From Acidimicrobiaceae bacterium (GTDB taxonomy: Bacteria > Actinomycetota > Acidimicrobiia > Acidimicrobiales > MedAcidi-G1): DNA of 39,955 nt. Both the position numbers and the translations under genes were made by a program. The notes under the pieces are model-generated. The model did not search any database, was not told the origin of the DNA, and was given only the letters and a program-made list of their open reading frames with translations. The stretch is taken from the NCBI GenBank assembly GCA_002726315.1, contig PBSS01000014.1, positions 1 through 39,955 of the forward strand. Reading direction: 5' to 3'. How positions within the stretch are numbered: position 1 is the first letter of the stretch; each line of letters begins with the position of its first letter. Of the stretch, positions 24,943 through 33,383 are shown piece after piece.

Positions 24943-25332
24943 ATGACTGCAGTTACCCATACGACAGGCACAGTTAACGGGCTCCATTTTGAGGACCCGA
25001 CACGTGGTCTGATACGCCCACTGCCGACCTCGGTATACCGGCGTCGGCGCACCCTCGCAGTGGCCACTCTGGCTACTGTCGTGTTTCTGGTATCGCTTGT
25101 GGCAACTGAGCTTGTAGGTCATGTCAACGGCTCTCCCGGTTCGACACTGGTTGGAGCAGCCGGTGAACCTGTCGTCTACGTGGTCCAGCCGGGTGACACC
25201 CTTTGGGAGATAGCAGAGCGCATTGGCTCTCCCGGCGTCGACTTGCGCTACACGGTTGATCGTCTTGCGACAGCAGCTGGTGGACCACTTCTCCGGCCAG
25301 GGCAGCGCATAACTTTGCCCACAGGTCTGTGA
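24943..25332 (+). CDS. SOS-associated LysM membrane protein (YneA/ChiZ/DivS-like)
   Basis: This small protein of 129 residues has a cytoplasmic N-terminus, one membrane segment (about residues 38-58) and an extracellular LysM domain (about 78-127, starting YVVQPGDTLWEIAERIG). A LysM membrane protein divergent from lexA and under SOS control is the known arrangement of the damage-induced division inhibitors ChiZ (Rv2719c) in mycobacteria, DivS in Corynebacterium and YneA in Bacillus. The role here, a checkpoint that delays septation during DNA damage, is inferred from architecture, position and operators. The LysM domain itself predicts peptidoglycan binding. ATG 24943 follows a weak AGGAT. 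Confidence 0.88.
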   Translation: MTAVTHTTGTVNGLHFEDPTRGLIRPLPTSVYRRRRTLAVATLATVVFLVSLVATELVGHVNGSPGSTLVGAAGEPVVYVVQPGDTLWEIAERIGSPGVDLRYTVDRLATAAGGPLLRPGQRITLPTGL

Positions 25333-25357
25333 GCAGTCATGGCCTGTGCACCGGGTC

Positions 25358-26119
25358 TCAGTCGATCAGGTAACGGCAGAACAGGAAGCCGTCGTCGCTC
25401 AGTACCCGCTCTAGTTTCAAGCTGGCGGGCATCTCAAGGGCTGGGCCAGCCAAGATCCTCTTTGATTTTCCTCCTGCCAGGAGGGGTGAGACCGTAAGGT
25501 TAAATTCATCGACCAGACCCGCAGCTACGACCTGATGGTTGAGCGAGGGCCCTCCTTCAACCAGAACCACCCCAACACCACGGTTGGTGAGGTCTGCCAT
25601 GACCAAGTTGATATTCACCCGGTCACCCACCCCGGCTTCGACTACCTCGGCCACCCTGGCCAGGGCCTGGCTCTCTTTGCCAGGTGCTCCGCTAGCCGTG
25701 TAGATGAGCGGTGGTGGGTCAGCTGGGTCAACAGGGCTGAAAATCATGGCGGTTGGATCCAAAGAGAGGCTCGCCGAGACCACTGCTAGACGCGGTCTGG
25801 GTGGCCTGCCACTGGTTGCACGTAGTACACCAACCCGATCCTCGGGAGTTCTGGGAGCCCTGTAGTTCTCTGCTCTCACTGTGCTGGCACCGACCAGGAT
25901 CACGTCGGCGAGGCCGCGCAGCGTGCCAAGCAGGCTCCGATCAGCATCACCGCTGAGGCCGTTGGACACACCGTCTACGGCTGTTGCACCGTCGGCCGAG
26001 GAGATCATGTTCATGAGTATCCACGGACGTGTCCCGTCGGTTTGGCGGACGTCGCGGTGGAAGAGGTCGATCGGGTCAACGGTTGTCACACCATCGTCGG
26101 CGGGGAACACCTGCTGCAC
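25358..26119 (-). CDS. RibD C-terminal domain reductase (pyrimidine reductase family)
   Basis: The product has a single RibD-C/dihydrofolate-reductase-like domain without the deaminase half of RibD. Segments typical of the family are NMISSADGATAVDG, GLADVILVGASTVRAENY, VLVEGGPSLNHQVVAAGLVDEF and the terminal FLFCRYLID. The closest family I recall is mycobacterial Rv2671, which can supply dihydrofolate reductase activity and affects para-aminosalicylate susceptibility. A true riboflavin-pathway role is equally possible. I place the start at GTG 26119, 7 nt after a TACGGT box; ATG 26155 would add 12 residues. It faces nrdJ divergently across 265 bp. Confidence 0.85.
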   Translation of the reverse strand: MQQVFPADDGVTTVDPIDLFHRDVRQTDGTRPWILMNMISSADGATAVDGVSNGLSGDADRSLLGTLRGLADVILVGASTVRAENYRAPRTPEDRVGVLRATSGRPPRPRLAVVSASLSLDPTAMIFSPVDPADPPPLIYTASGAPGKESQALARVAEVVEAGVGDRVNINLVMADLTNRGVGVVLVEGGPSLNHQVVAAGLVDEFNLTVSPLLAGGKSKRILAGPALEMPASLKLERVLSDDGFLFCRYLID

Positions 26120-26384
26120 GACTCTGACCGTAACCGCGTTGCACCACGGGGGCATCAGGATGTCAGTGTGGGTGTCGCTTGCAGGAGGTTTCTGTCTTTC
26201 GCGAAATCCACAACAAGTCCCCTAGCCGTCCACAGGGCCAACTCCGTATGGTGCGAAGGCGGTCATCTCGGGGAGGGTCCCGGAGGTTGTCGTCCACGGG
26301 CCGTACAGTCAGACCCCGGCTCCATTTCGGGAGACACCCGGCGCCGGCAGACCCAGATGGCAATAGACGAACCAGGAGCTCTCA
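26120..26384. other. Long divergent intergenic region before nrdJ
   Basis: This 265-bp region separates the RibD-like gene from nrdJ. It contains the minus-strand TACGGT box, an AGGAG ribosome binding site for nrdJ (26374-26378), a 10-bp palindrome CCGGCGCCGG (26338-26347) and possible -10 hexamers TATGGT (26247-26252) and TACAGT (26304-26309) without good -35 partners. CAGTCAGACCCCGGC (26307-26321) faintly recalls a B12-box, but the rest of a cobalamin aptamer is not recognisable. I see no NrdR-box pair. Confidence 0.4.
26127..26132 (-). promoter_or_regulatory. -10 box for the RibD-like gene
   Basis: On the minus strand this reads TACGGT, exactly 7 nt before a GTG codon at 26119. It therefore fits the leaderless pattern seen elsewhere in the window and decides the start. 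Confidence 0.45.
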
Positions 26385-29147
26385 ATGACGTTGGTACCGG
26401 ATCAGGGAGTGATCGGAATCTGCCGGCATTTCACGAGTGCAGGATCGGACCCCTACGACGCAGTTGAGTGGGAGCGGCGCGATTCCCGTCTGGTCGATCA
26501 CCGTGATGGCAGCGTGGCGTTTGAACAACTCGATGTTGAGGTTCCAACAAACTGGTCGGTGAATGCCACCAATATCTTGGCCCAGAAGTATTTCCGTGGT
26601 TCTCTCGGCACCCCAGAGCGCGAGACCTCACTTCGGCAGGTCGCCGACCGGGTGGTCGACACCATCACCGAGTGGGGCCTGCGTGATGGCTATTTCGTGG
26701 ATGACACCGAGGCAGCAACTTTCGCCGATGAGCTCAAGTTCCTAATCGTCTCACAGCGGGCCGCTTTCAACTCACCTGTCTGGTTCAACATCGGTGTAGC
26801 CGGTGTTCCCCAGCAGGCCTCTGCTTGCTTCATCCTCTCCGTTGATGACCAGATGTCATCGATCTTGAACTGGTACGTAGAGGAGGGAACCATCTTCAAG
26901 GGTGGTTCAGGAGCGGGTGTGAACCTGAGTCGCATACGTTCCTCGCGTGAGCACCTGGCAGGTGGTGGTTCTGCCAGTGGCCCTGTCAGCTTCATGCGTG
27001 GCGCCGATGCCTCAGCGGGAACCATTAAGAGTGGAGGCAAGACGCGGAGGGCGGCCAAGATGGTCATCCTTGACGTTGCCCATCCCGATGTCGAGGACTT
27101 CATCTGGTGCAAAGCACGTGAGGAAAACAAGATCCGCGTGCTCAAAGAGGCCGGTTTCGACGTGGGTTTTGATGGCACTGACAGCCACTCCATTCAGTAC
27201 CAGAACGCCAACAACTCGGTCAGGGTGACTGACGAGTTCATGGCAGCGGTTGATGCCGATGCCGATTGGGACCTCCTGGCTGTCACCGACGGGTCGGTAA
27301 TAGAGACAGTGAGGGCCCGCGACTTGTTCCATCAGATCTCCCAGGCCGCATGGGAGTGCGCCGACCCAGGTCTGCAGTTCGACACCACCATCAACTCTTG
27401 GAACACAGCGTCCAACACTGGTCGAATCACGGCAAGTAACCCATGCAGTGAATATGTTCACCTTGACAACTCGGCCTGCAACCTCGCAAGCCTGAACCTG
27501 TTGGCGTTCCTTGACCAGGGAGATGATTCCTCAGCCATTGGTGGCTTCGATATCGAGGGATTCGGTCACGCCGTCGATGTCGTGTTCACGGCTCAGGAGA
27601 TACTGGTGGGCAATGCCGACTATCCGACAGCCCCCATCGGAGAGAACACTCGGGCTTACCGCCAGTTAGGTCTGGGTTATGCCAACCTGGGCGCCATGCT
27701 CATGGCACTGGGCATGCCCTACGACAGCGATGATGGTCGTGCCGTTGCAGCTTCTGTCACATCGCTGATGACAGGTCAGGCCTATCGGGCTTCGGCTCGC
27801 CTTGCAGACCGCATGGGTGCTTTCACCGGTTTTGAGGTGAACAGGGAACCGACCCTGGGGGTACTGGAGCGCCACCGTGAGGCAGCCGAACTGCTTGACG
27901 ATGCCATCGCACCTGCCATTGTCATCGCAGGTCGCCAGGCCTGGTTCGAGGCCTGTGCCCTCGCCCAGCGCGTCGGGGTGCGAAACAGCCAGGCCACCGT
28001 GCTGGCGCCGACCGGAACTATCGGCCTGCTGATGGACTGTGACACCACGGGTATTGAGCCCGATCTGGGTCTCGTGAAGATCAAGCGCCTGGTTGGAGGT
28101 GGGACCATGTCCATCGTCAACCGAACTGTTCCACGGGCATTAGCGCGACTGGGATATTCCGATGAAGAGTCGTCAGCGATCGTCAACTACATCGACGACA
28201 ACCATTCTGTAATCGGCTGTTCCGACTTGAAACCGGAACACACCGCCGTGTTTGCCACCTCGATGGGTGACAACCCGATCCACCACATGGGTCACATCAA
28301 AATGATGGGAGCAGTCCAGCCGTTCCTCTCGGGAGCGATTTCTAAGACCTGCAACATGCCCGAAGATGTCTCAGTCGACGACGTCCAGGAACTGTTCATG
28401 GAGTCCTGGAAGTTGGGCCTCAAGGCCGTTGCCATCTATCGCGATAACTGCAAGGTGGGCCAGCCACTTTCCTCGGGCAAGGGAGAGAACCAGCCAGCTG
28501 ACCAGGTGTTGGAGGTCACACCACCCGGTGAGCCTGTTCGCCGCAAGATGCCACGGAGTCGCAAGTCGCTTACATTCGACTTCCGTGTCGCTGACTGCAA
28601 GGGTTTCGTGACCGTTGGCGAATACGAAGATGGTCGTCCGGGTGAGATCTTCGTCCGGGTCTCAAAGCAGGGTTCAACCCTCGCTGGGATTATGGATGCC
28701 TTCGCCATATCACTCAGTCACGGCCTCCAGTACGGCGTGCCGCTCCGGGCATTCGTCGAGGCCTACACCGGTATGCGCTTTGAGCCTGCAGGCATGACCG
28801 ATGATCCTGAACTGCGACTTGCCACGAGCCTCATCGATTATCTGTTCCGACGTCTGGCGGTGGAGTACCTGACACCCGAAGAGCGTGCCGAGATGAACAT
28901 CCTCACGAGCAGCGAGCGCATCCAGCTGACCCTTCCAGGGGTGGAGGAGTCCACCACCGAAACTTGCCAGGGCAGTGACATTCCACCTGATCCTCCGACT
29001 GTCCCGTCGGCATCGCAGTTTGCTGCCCACCTCACCACCACCATCTCGAGTTCCGCTCCAATGTGCATGCAGTGTGGTGTGGCCATGCAGCGAGCCGGAT
29101 CCTGCTACGTGTGCACCGACTGCGGTGCGACCAGCGGGTGTTCATGA
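26385..29147 (+). CDS. nrdJ: Adenosylcobalamin-dependent ribonucleotide reductase, class II
   Basis: NrdJ makes deoxyribonucleotides with a B12 radical and needs no oxygen. The 920-residue protein shows FNSPVWFN, the NPCSEY active-site segment, the ATVLAPTGTIG loop and a C-terminal zinc-ribbon (CMQCG then CYVCTDCG) containing candidate redox cysteines. Between the barrel and the ribbon is a domain with KSLTFDFRVADCKGFVTVGE, typical of the long actinobacterial form. There is no N-terminal ATP-cone. ATG 26385 follows AGGAG by 6 nt. The next gene is tdk, so salvage and de novo supply of deoxynucleotides lie together. In mycobacteria nrdR occupies this position after lexA. Confidence 0.97.
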   Translation: MTLVPDQGVIGICRHFTSAGSDPYDAVEWERRDSRLVDHRDGSVAFEQLDVEVPTNWSVNATNILAQKYFRGSLGTPERETSLRQVADRVVDTITEWGLRDGYFVDDTEAATFADELKFLIVSQRAAFNSPVWFNIGVAGVPQQASACFILSVDDQMSSILNWYVEEGTIFKGGSGAGVNLSRIRSSREHLAGGGSASGPVSFMRGADASAGTIKSGGKTRRAAKMVILDVAHPDVEDFIWCKAREENKIRVLKEAGFDVGFDGTDSHSIQYQNANNSVRVTDEFMAAVDADADWDLLAVTDGSVIETVRARDLFHQISQAAWECADPGLQFDTTINSWNTASNTGRITASNPCSEYVHLDNSACNLASLNLLAFLDQGDDSSAIGGFDIEGFGHAVDVVFTAQEILVGNADYPTAPIGENTRAYRQLGLGYANLGAMLMALGMPYDSDDGRAVAASVTSLMTGQAYRASARLADRMGAFTGFEVNREPTLGVLERHREAAELLDDAIAPAIVIAGRQAWFEACALAQRVGVRNSQATVLAPTGTIGLLMDCDTTGIEPDLGLVKIKRLVGGGTMSIVNRTVPRALARLGYSDEESSAIVNYIDDNHSVIGCSDLKPEHTAVFATSMGDNPIHHMGHIKMMGAVQPFLSGAISKTCNMPEDVSVDDVQELFMESWKLGLKAVAIYRDNCKVGQPLSSGKGENQPADQVLEVTPPGEPVRRKMPRSRKSLTFDFRVADCKGFVTVGEYEDGRPGEIFVRVSKQGSTLAGIMDAFAISLSHGLQYGVPLRAFVEAYTGMRFEPAGMTDDPELRLATSLIDYLFRRLAVEYLTPEERAEMNILTSSERIQLTLPGVEESTTETCQGSDIPPDPPTVPSASQFAAHLTTTISSSAPMCMQCGVAMQRAGSCYVCTDCGATSGCS

Positions 29148-29172
29148 GTGGGCCTGTAGAAGGCATGGACTG

Positions 29173-29811
29173 ATGGCGAGGTTGCGCTTTTCATTCGGAA
29201 CGATGGGCTCTGGCAAGAGCACGCTGGCTCTCCAGATCCACCACAACCTCGCATCACGCGGTCTTAAGGGCCTGCTGTGCAGCCAGCTTGATAGGGCTGA
29301 TGGCAAGGTTTCGAGTGCGCTAGGCGTCTCGGCTGATGCAGTTGAGGTCGGCCCCAAGCTGAACCTGTATGAGTTAGCTTTGGCGATGAGGGAGCGGCAC
29401 GGGCACCTCGACTACATGGTCTGTGACGAGGCTCAGTTCTACTTGATTGAACAGGTCGATCAGTTGGCGCGCATCGTCGATGAGTTGGGAGCTGACGTCT
29501 ACGCATTTGGCCTGCTCACCTCATTCCAGGGCCTCCTGTTTGATGGTACGAGACGCCTCCTGGAGCTGGCTGACGAAAGTGTTGAGGTACAGGTCGAAGC
29601 TCGGTGCTGGTGTGGGTCGCAGGCCACCCATAATGCTCGCCTCGTTGACGGGGTGCAGGTATACGACGGTGAGTTGTTCGTGGTGGATGACCCAGAGAAC
29701 CATCAGGTCACCTACGACCTGCGGTGCCGCAGGCACTGGGTTTCTGGTGATTCGGGAAATACCGAGACTGATCGGGCCATTCGGAGCATTTTGGCCGAGC
29801 AGGCTGGCTGA
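29173..29811 (+). CDS. tdk: Thymidine kinase
   Basis: This is a type II (zinc-containing) thymidine kinase of 212 residues that phosphorylates salvaged thymidine. The P-loop GTMGSGKS is at residues 9-16, the Walker B/catalytic DEAQF is in MVCDEAQFY, and AFGLLTSFQGLLFDG is the family switch region. The zinc site is represented by CWCGSQATHNAR and a late CRRHW. ATG 29173 follows AGAAGG by 9 nt and lies 25 bp after nrdJ, so the two are probably cotranscribed. Longer in-frame readings overlap nrdJ and are not conserved. Confidence 0.94.
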   Translation: MARLRFSFGTMGSGKSTLALQIHHNLASRGLKGLLCSQLDRADGKVSSALGVSADAVEVGPKLNLYELALAMRERHGHLDYMVCDEAQFYLIEQVDQLARIVDELGADVYAFGLLTSFQGLLFDGTRRLLELADESVEVQVEARCWCGSQATHNARLVDGVQVYDGELFVVDDPENHQVTYDLRCRRHWVSGDSGNTETDRAIRSILAEQAG

Positions 29812-29850
29812 ACCTGCCCGCCTGACCGGGAGGCTAGGGCGGACAGCGGT

Positions 29851-29856
29851 TACCCT
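29851..29856 (+). promoter_or_regulatory. -10 box for the acyl-CoA dehydrogenase gene
   Basis: TACCCT lies 6 nt before the ATG at 29863, without a ribosome binding site, and fits the leaderless pattern. Confidence 0.45.
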
Positions 29857-29862
29857 TCGCCC

Positions 29863-31665
29863 ATGAGTGACTACAAGCCACCACTTGAGGACATCCGCCT
29901 CGTGCTGGAGGAGATATGTGACATCCAGGAGGTCTGTGGCTTCCCTGACTTCGACCATGTAGACATGGACACCATCGATGGGGTGCTCGACGAACTGGGT
30001 CGCTTTGTGGCCGAGGTGGTAGCTCCCACCAATCGCATAGGTGATGAGCAGGGCTGTTCGGTCACTGACGGTGTGGTTACGGTTCCCGAGGAGTTCCACA
30101 GGGCTTGGGATCAGTATGTGGCTTCTGGCTGGGGTGCCATTTCCCAGGATCCCGAATATGGAGGCGGTGGCTTTCCTGGGTCCATCCAGACCGTCCTAAC
30201 AGAGTTGCTCGCCACTGCCAGCAGATCTTGGTCAATGGGGCCAATGCTTACCGTCGGTGCCATTGATGCAATCCACAACTTTGCCGACGAAGGCCAAAAG
30301 GAGACCTACATGCCGAAGATGGTCACGGCCGAGTGGTCCGGGACCATGAACCTCACGGAGCCCCAGGCGGGCTCTGACGTCGGAGCTCTGACGACTAGGG
30401 CCGTGCCACAAGATGACGGCACTTATCGGATCTTTGGCACCAAGATCTTCATCACCTTCGGAGAGCATGAGCTGGCTGGCAATATCATCCAGTTGGTCCT
30501 AGCCCGTACGCCAGAGAGTCCACCGGGCACTCGTGGCATATCGCTATTCATCGTTCCCAAGTATCTGGTTGCCGACGACGGCTCCCTGGGCGAGCGCAAC
30601 GACTACACGTGTATCTCCCTTGAACACAAGTTGGGACTGCATGCCAGCCCTACCTGTGTCTTGTCATATGGGGAATCCGGAGATGGAGCCGTGGGTTACC
30701 TGATAGGTGAGGAACACCAGGGGATGCGCTACATGTTCAAGATGATGAACAATGCTCGTCTGGGTGTCGGCGTTGAGGGCCTTGCTGTTACAGAAAGAGC
30801 CCTCCAGCAGGCGGCGGAGTTTGCACTTGAGCGCCGCCAGGGAACAGCGGTAGGAGCGCCACGTGGGGAGCAGTCGGTAATCGTCGAACACGCTGACGTG
30901 CGTCGGATGCTCTTGACCATGAGGGCATATACGGATGCCATGCGATGCCTCCTCTACCTCAACTCATCAGCACTTGACACAGCTGGCCATCACCCAGACC
31001 CCGAGATAAGCCAGGCGGCCTCAGAGCGGGCCGAGTTGCTCACTCCCATCTCAAAGGCATGGTGCACCGATATCGGCGTCGAGATGGCATCGATCGGCAT
31101 TCAGGTACATGGAGGCTATGGCTACATCGAGGAGACCGGTGCAGCCCAGCACTACAGAGACGCGCGGATCTCACCGATCTACGAGGGAACCAACGGCATT
31201 CAGGCAATCGACCTAGTGGGTCGCAAGTTGTCCTTGCGTGCCGGGGGTGTGATGGGCGATCTTCTCGATGAGATTGCCGCACTCGACGCTGCACTAGCGG
31301 TAGCAGGTGAAGAGTTCGACTCGATCCGTTCGAATCTGGCCGATGGACTGGCGGCGCTTCGTGAAGCAACAACCTGGATTATCTCCAACGGGGTCGATGA
31401 CCCCAACGCGGCACTTGCTGCAGCCACGCCATACCTGAAAATGTTTGGTCAGGTGGTAGGTGGATGGCTTCTGGCTCGTTTGGCCCTCGGGGCACGTCGT
31501 CGGCTTGATGAAGGTGTTGGTAACACCGGACACCTTGAGGGGAAGATCGTGGCCGCCAGGTTCTATGCGGAGCAGTTGCTCCCGATAGCGCGGGCCCAAC
31601 TGGGTGCTGTGACCGCCGGCGCAGAGGATCTTTTCGCTATCTCGGCTGACGGCTTCTCGGTCTGA
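29863..31665 (+). CDS. Acyl-CoA dehydrogenase (FadE5-like)
   Basis: This FAD enzyme is expected to catalyse the first oxidation of beta-oxidation. The 600-residue length, the N-terminal segment with a QEVCGFPDFDHVD stretch and the extended C-terminal domain place it in the long subfamily that includes mycobacterial FadE5. Flavin and substrate segments are MNLTEPQAGSDVGALTT, TKIFITFGEHEL and QVHGGYGYIEETGAAQHYRD. The likely catalytic Glu is in ISPIYEGTNGIQAIDL. Chain-length preference cannot be read. It is not obviously linked to its neighbours tdk and lgt. Confidence 0.93.
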   Translation: MSDYKPPLEDIRLVLEEICDIQEVCGFPDFDHVDMDTIDGVLDELGRFVAEVVAPTNRIGDEQGCSVTDGVVTVPEEFHRAWDQYVASGWGAISQDPEYGGGGFPGSIQTVLTELLATASRSWSMGPMLTVGAIDAIHNFADEGQKETYMPKMVTAEWSGTMNLTEPQAGSDVGALTTRAVPQDDGTYRIFGTKIFITFGEHELAGNIIQLVLARTPESPPGTRGISLFIVPKYLVADDGSLGERNDYTCISLEHKLGLHASPTCVLSYGESGDGAVGYLIGEEHQGMRYMFKMMNNARLGVGVEGLAVTERALQQAAEFALERRQGTAVGAPRGEQSVIVEHADVRRMLLTMRAYTDAMRCLLYLNSSALDTAGHHPDPEISQAASERAELLTPISKAWCTDIGVEMASIGIQVHGGYGYIEETGAAQHYRDARISPIYEGTNGIQAIDLVGRKLSLRAGGVMGDLLDEIAALDAALAVAGEEFDSIRSNLADGLAALREATTWIISNGVDDPNAALAAATPYLKMFGQVVGGWLLARLALGARRRLDEGVGNTGHLEGKIVAARFYAEQLLPIARAQLGAVTAGAEDLFAISADGFSV

Positions 31666-31721
31666 CCGCGACGTTGTAGACGACGGTGCTCTCCCCACTA
31701 CTGACGTCTGGCCAACTGGGG

Positions 31722-32537
31722 ATGCTGCTCGGTTATATCCCCAGCCCGTCTTCAGGGTCTGTGCACCTTGGACCGGTCCAGTTGCGTGCCTATGGGCTGA
31801 TGATTGCTCTAGGTGTCATGGCAGCGGTATGGGTAGGTCAGAGGCGCTGGGTGGCCAAGGGTGGTGATCCAGGCGACATCTCATCGATTGCCATGTGGGC
31901 AGTACCTGCGGGATTGATCGGCTCCAGGCTTTACCACGTAGCCACGGACTGGAAGCGTTTCACAGGTCGTTGGGGTGACATGTTCGCCATTTGGCAGGGT
32001 GGCCTAGGTATACCCGGAGGACTCGCTGCAGGGGTGATCGTTGGCGTCTTGGTAGCTCACCGACACAGAATCGACGTACCCGGAGTCCTGGATTCCCTCA
32101 TTCCGACACTCCCAATCGCCCAAGCGATCGGGAGGTGGGGGAACTGGTTCAACCAGGAGGTGTTTGGTAGGCCGACAGGCCTGCCATGGGGCCTGCGGAT
32201 TGACGAGGCCCACCGTCCGGTTGAGTACGTCGCTTCCACGACATTCCACCCCACCTTCCTCTACGAAGGCTTGTGGAACCTAATCCTTGCGTGGTTACTG
32301 GTACGTGTCGATCACCGTGGTGTCCTGAGACCGGGTTGGCTCGTGGGCCTGTGGGTGTTCGGGTACGGCTTGGGCCGGCTTTGGGTGGAGACGATCCGGG
32401 TTGATGCCGCGTATCTGGTTTGGGGGCTGCGCATCAACATCTGGGTGAGCCTTCTGGCAATCATCGTCGGAGCTGCAGTCACCTTGGTCGGACGCACGGA
32501 TAGGTCCGCTGCCAGACCCGGGTCGGACCTTAACTAG
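31722..32537 (+). CDS. lgt: Prolipoprotein diacylglyceryl transferase
   Basis: Lgt transfers diacylglycerol from phosphatidylglycerol to the lipobox cysteine of prolipoproteins. The signature GRWGNWFNQEVFGRPT is present, along with IPSPSSGSVHLGPVQLRAYG at the N-terminus and HPTFLYEGLWNLILAWLL and FGYGLGRLWVETIRVD near the C-terminus. Several membrane helices are evident. ATG 31722 matches the conserved N-terminus of the family (LLGYIPSPSSG). A GTG at 31686 would add 12 residues. The protein ends soon after the last helix, so it lacks the long tail of some actinobacterial Lgt proteins. Confidence 0.95.
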   Translation: MLLGYIPSPSSGSVHLGPVQLRAYGLMIALGVMAAVWVGQRRWVAKGGDPGDISSIAMWAVPAGLIGSRLYHVATDWKRFTGRWGDMFAIWQGGLGIPGGLAAGVIVGVLVAHRHRIDVPGVLDSLIPTLPIAQAIGRWGNWFNQEVFGRPTGLPWGLRIDEAHRPVEYVASTTFHPTFLYEGLWNLILAWLLVRVDHRGVLRPGWLVGLWVFGYGLGRLWVETIRVDAAYLVWGLRINIWVSLLAIIVGAAVTLVGRTDRSAARPGSDLN

Positions 32538-32540
32538 CCT
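32535..32540 (+). promoter_or_regulatory. -10 box for the leaderless cyclase gene
   Basis: TAGCCT straddles the lgt stop codon (TAG 32535-32537) and ends exactly 7 nt before the next ATG at 32548. Confidence 0.6.
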
Positions 32541-32547
32541 TCGCGAC

Positions 32548-33087
32548 ATGACAGATGTGGATCAGACGGCCAGAAGCGTCGGGAAGCGCGTTGACCGAAC
32601 CTTTGCGTTCATCGACCTGTCTGGCTTTACGACATTCATGGACACCGAGGGTGACGGGCCGTCGATGGACGTGATCACCGGCTTTAGGGCCGTTGTCCGT
32701 CGCATCGCGGGTGACCGAGGGGTTCGAGTGGCTAAGTTCCTAGGTGACGGCGCGATGCTCGTTGGGGTGGAGCCTGAGCCACTCGTGGAGACTGTCGTTG
32801 AGATTGAGGCGTGTGTTGACGCTGCCGGATCCGTGCTGCCACTCAGGGCAGGCATCGCCCGTGGATGGGTTCTGCTGATCGAGGGTGAGGATCACATCGG
32901 CGATGCGGTAAACATGGCTGCCCGGCTCTGTGACAAGGCACAACCTCACGAGGTGCTTGCACCTGCCACCATGGTTTCAGGCCTTCTCGTGAACACCACC
33001 AACGAGAACCTTGGACCACACCAGATCAGTGGCTTCGCCGAACCAATTGAACTAGTCCGGTTGGTAGCAACCGAAACATCGAACTGA
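32548..33087 (+). CDS. Single-domain class III nucleotide cyclase homologue
   Basis: The 179-residue product is little more than one class III adenylate/guanylate cyclase catalytic domain. The metal-binding aspartates Asp23 (FIDLSGFT) and Asp67 (KFLGDG) and the GDAVNMAARL motif with Asn122 and Arg126 are all present, so it may be active as a homodimer. Lys63 and Asp119 are in positions expected for adenine recognition. There is no visible sensor, membrane or DNA-binding domain. Its ATG has no ribosome binding site but lies 7 nt from TAGCCT. The next gene starts 5 bp after its stop. cAMP synthesis is inference; no downstream effector is in the window. Confidence 0.87.
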   Translation: MTDVDQTARSVGKRVDRTFAFIDLSGFTTFMDTEGDGPSMDVITGFRAVVRRIAGDRGVRVAKFLGDGAMLVGVEPEPLVETVVEIEACVDAAGSVLPLRAGIARGWVLLIEGEDHIGDAVNMAARLCDKAQPHEVLAPATMVSGLLVNTTNENLGPHQISGFAEPIELVRLVATETSN

Positions 33088-33092
33088 TTCCG

Positions 33093-33371
33093 ATGCCTGC
33101 GAACGGACCGTCGTTCGAGTTGGCGGTGGCCGAGGTGATGGGACGACTTCTACCCGGCGAGGTCATGACCTATGGCGAGATTGCTGCCGAGGCGGGTCAT
33201 CCCGGTGCCCACCGAGCTGTTGGGCGCCTGTTGAGTGACAGTGACGAGTGGCCGTGGTGGAGGGTCGTTACCTCTACGGGTCGGCTGGTTCCGGGACTCG
33301 AAGCCGAACAGGCACGGAAACTGGGGGACGAGGGTGTTTGTGTAGTCGATGGGAGGGTGGTGGCAGGCTAG
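33093..33371 (+). CDS. Alkyltransferase-like protein (ATL)
   Basis: This 92-residue protein is the DNA-binding domain of O6-alkylguanine-DNA alkyltransferase with the reactive Cys lost: the usual PCHRV is WPWWRVV, with Trp55 where the Cys would be. Such ATL proteins bind O6-alkylguanine without repairing it and, in studied cases, channel the damage to nucleotide excision repair. The recognition helix region (TYGEIAAEAGHPGAHRAVGRLL) and the C-terminal strand (STGRLVPGLE) are intact. It begins 5 bp after the cyclase gene, so cotranscription is likely, though no functional link is known. Confidence 0.9.
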   Translation: MPANGPSFELAVAEVMGRLLPGEVMTYGEIAAEAGHPGAHRAVGRLLSDSDEWPWWRVVTSTGRLVPGLEAEQARKLGDEGVCVVDGRVVAG

Positions 33372-33383
33372 GCAGCGGGGTTT

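Noticed and set aside
26200-26384. Cobalamin riboswitch before nrdJ
   Set aside because: A GCGAAATCC string (26201-26209) and CAGTCAGACCCCGGC (26307-26321) recall parts of the aptamer, but the central GCCACTG-type core and a coherent stem set were not found. A B12-dependent enzyme is also not an expected target of B12 repression.
26042-26467. Plus-strand gene of 141 codons overlapping the nrdJ start
   Set aside because: It runs antisense through the RibD-like gene, has no family features and overlaps nrdJ in another frame.
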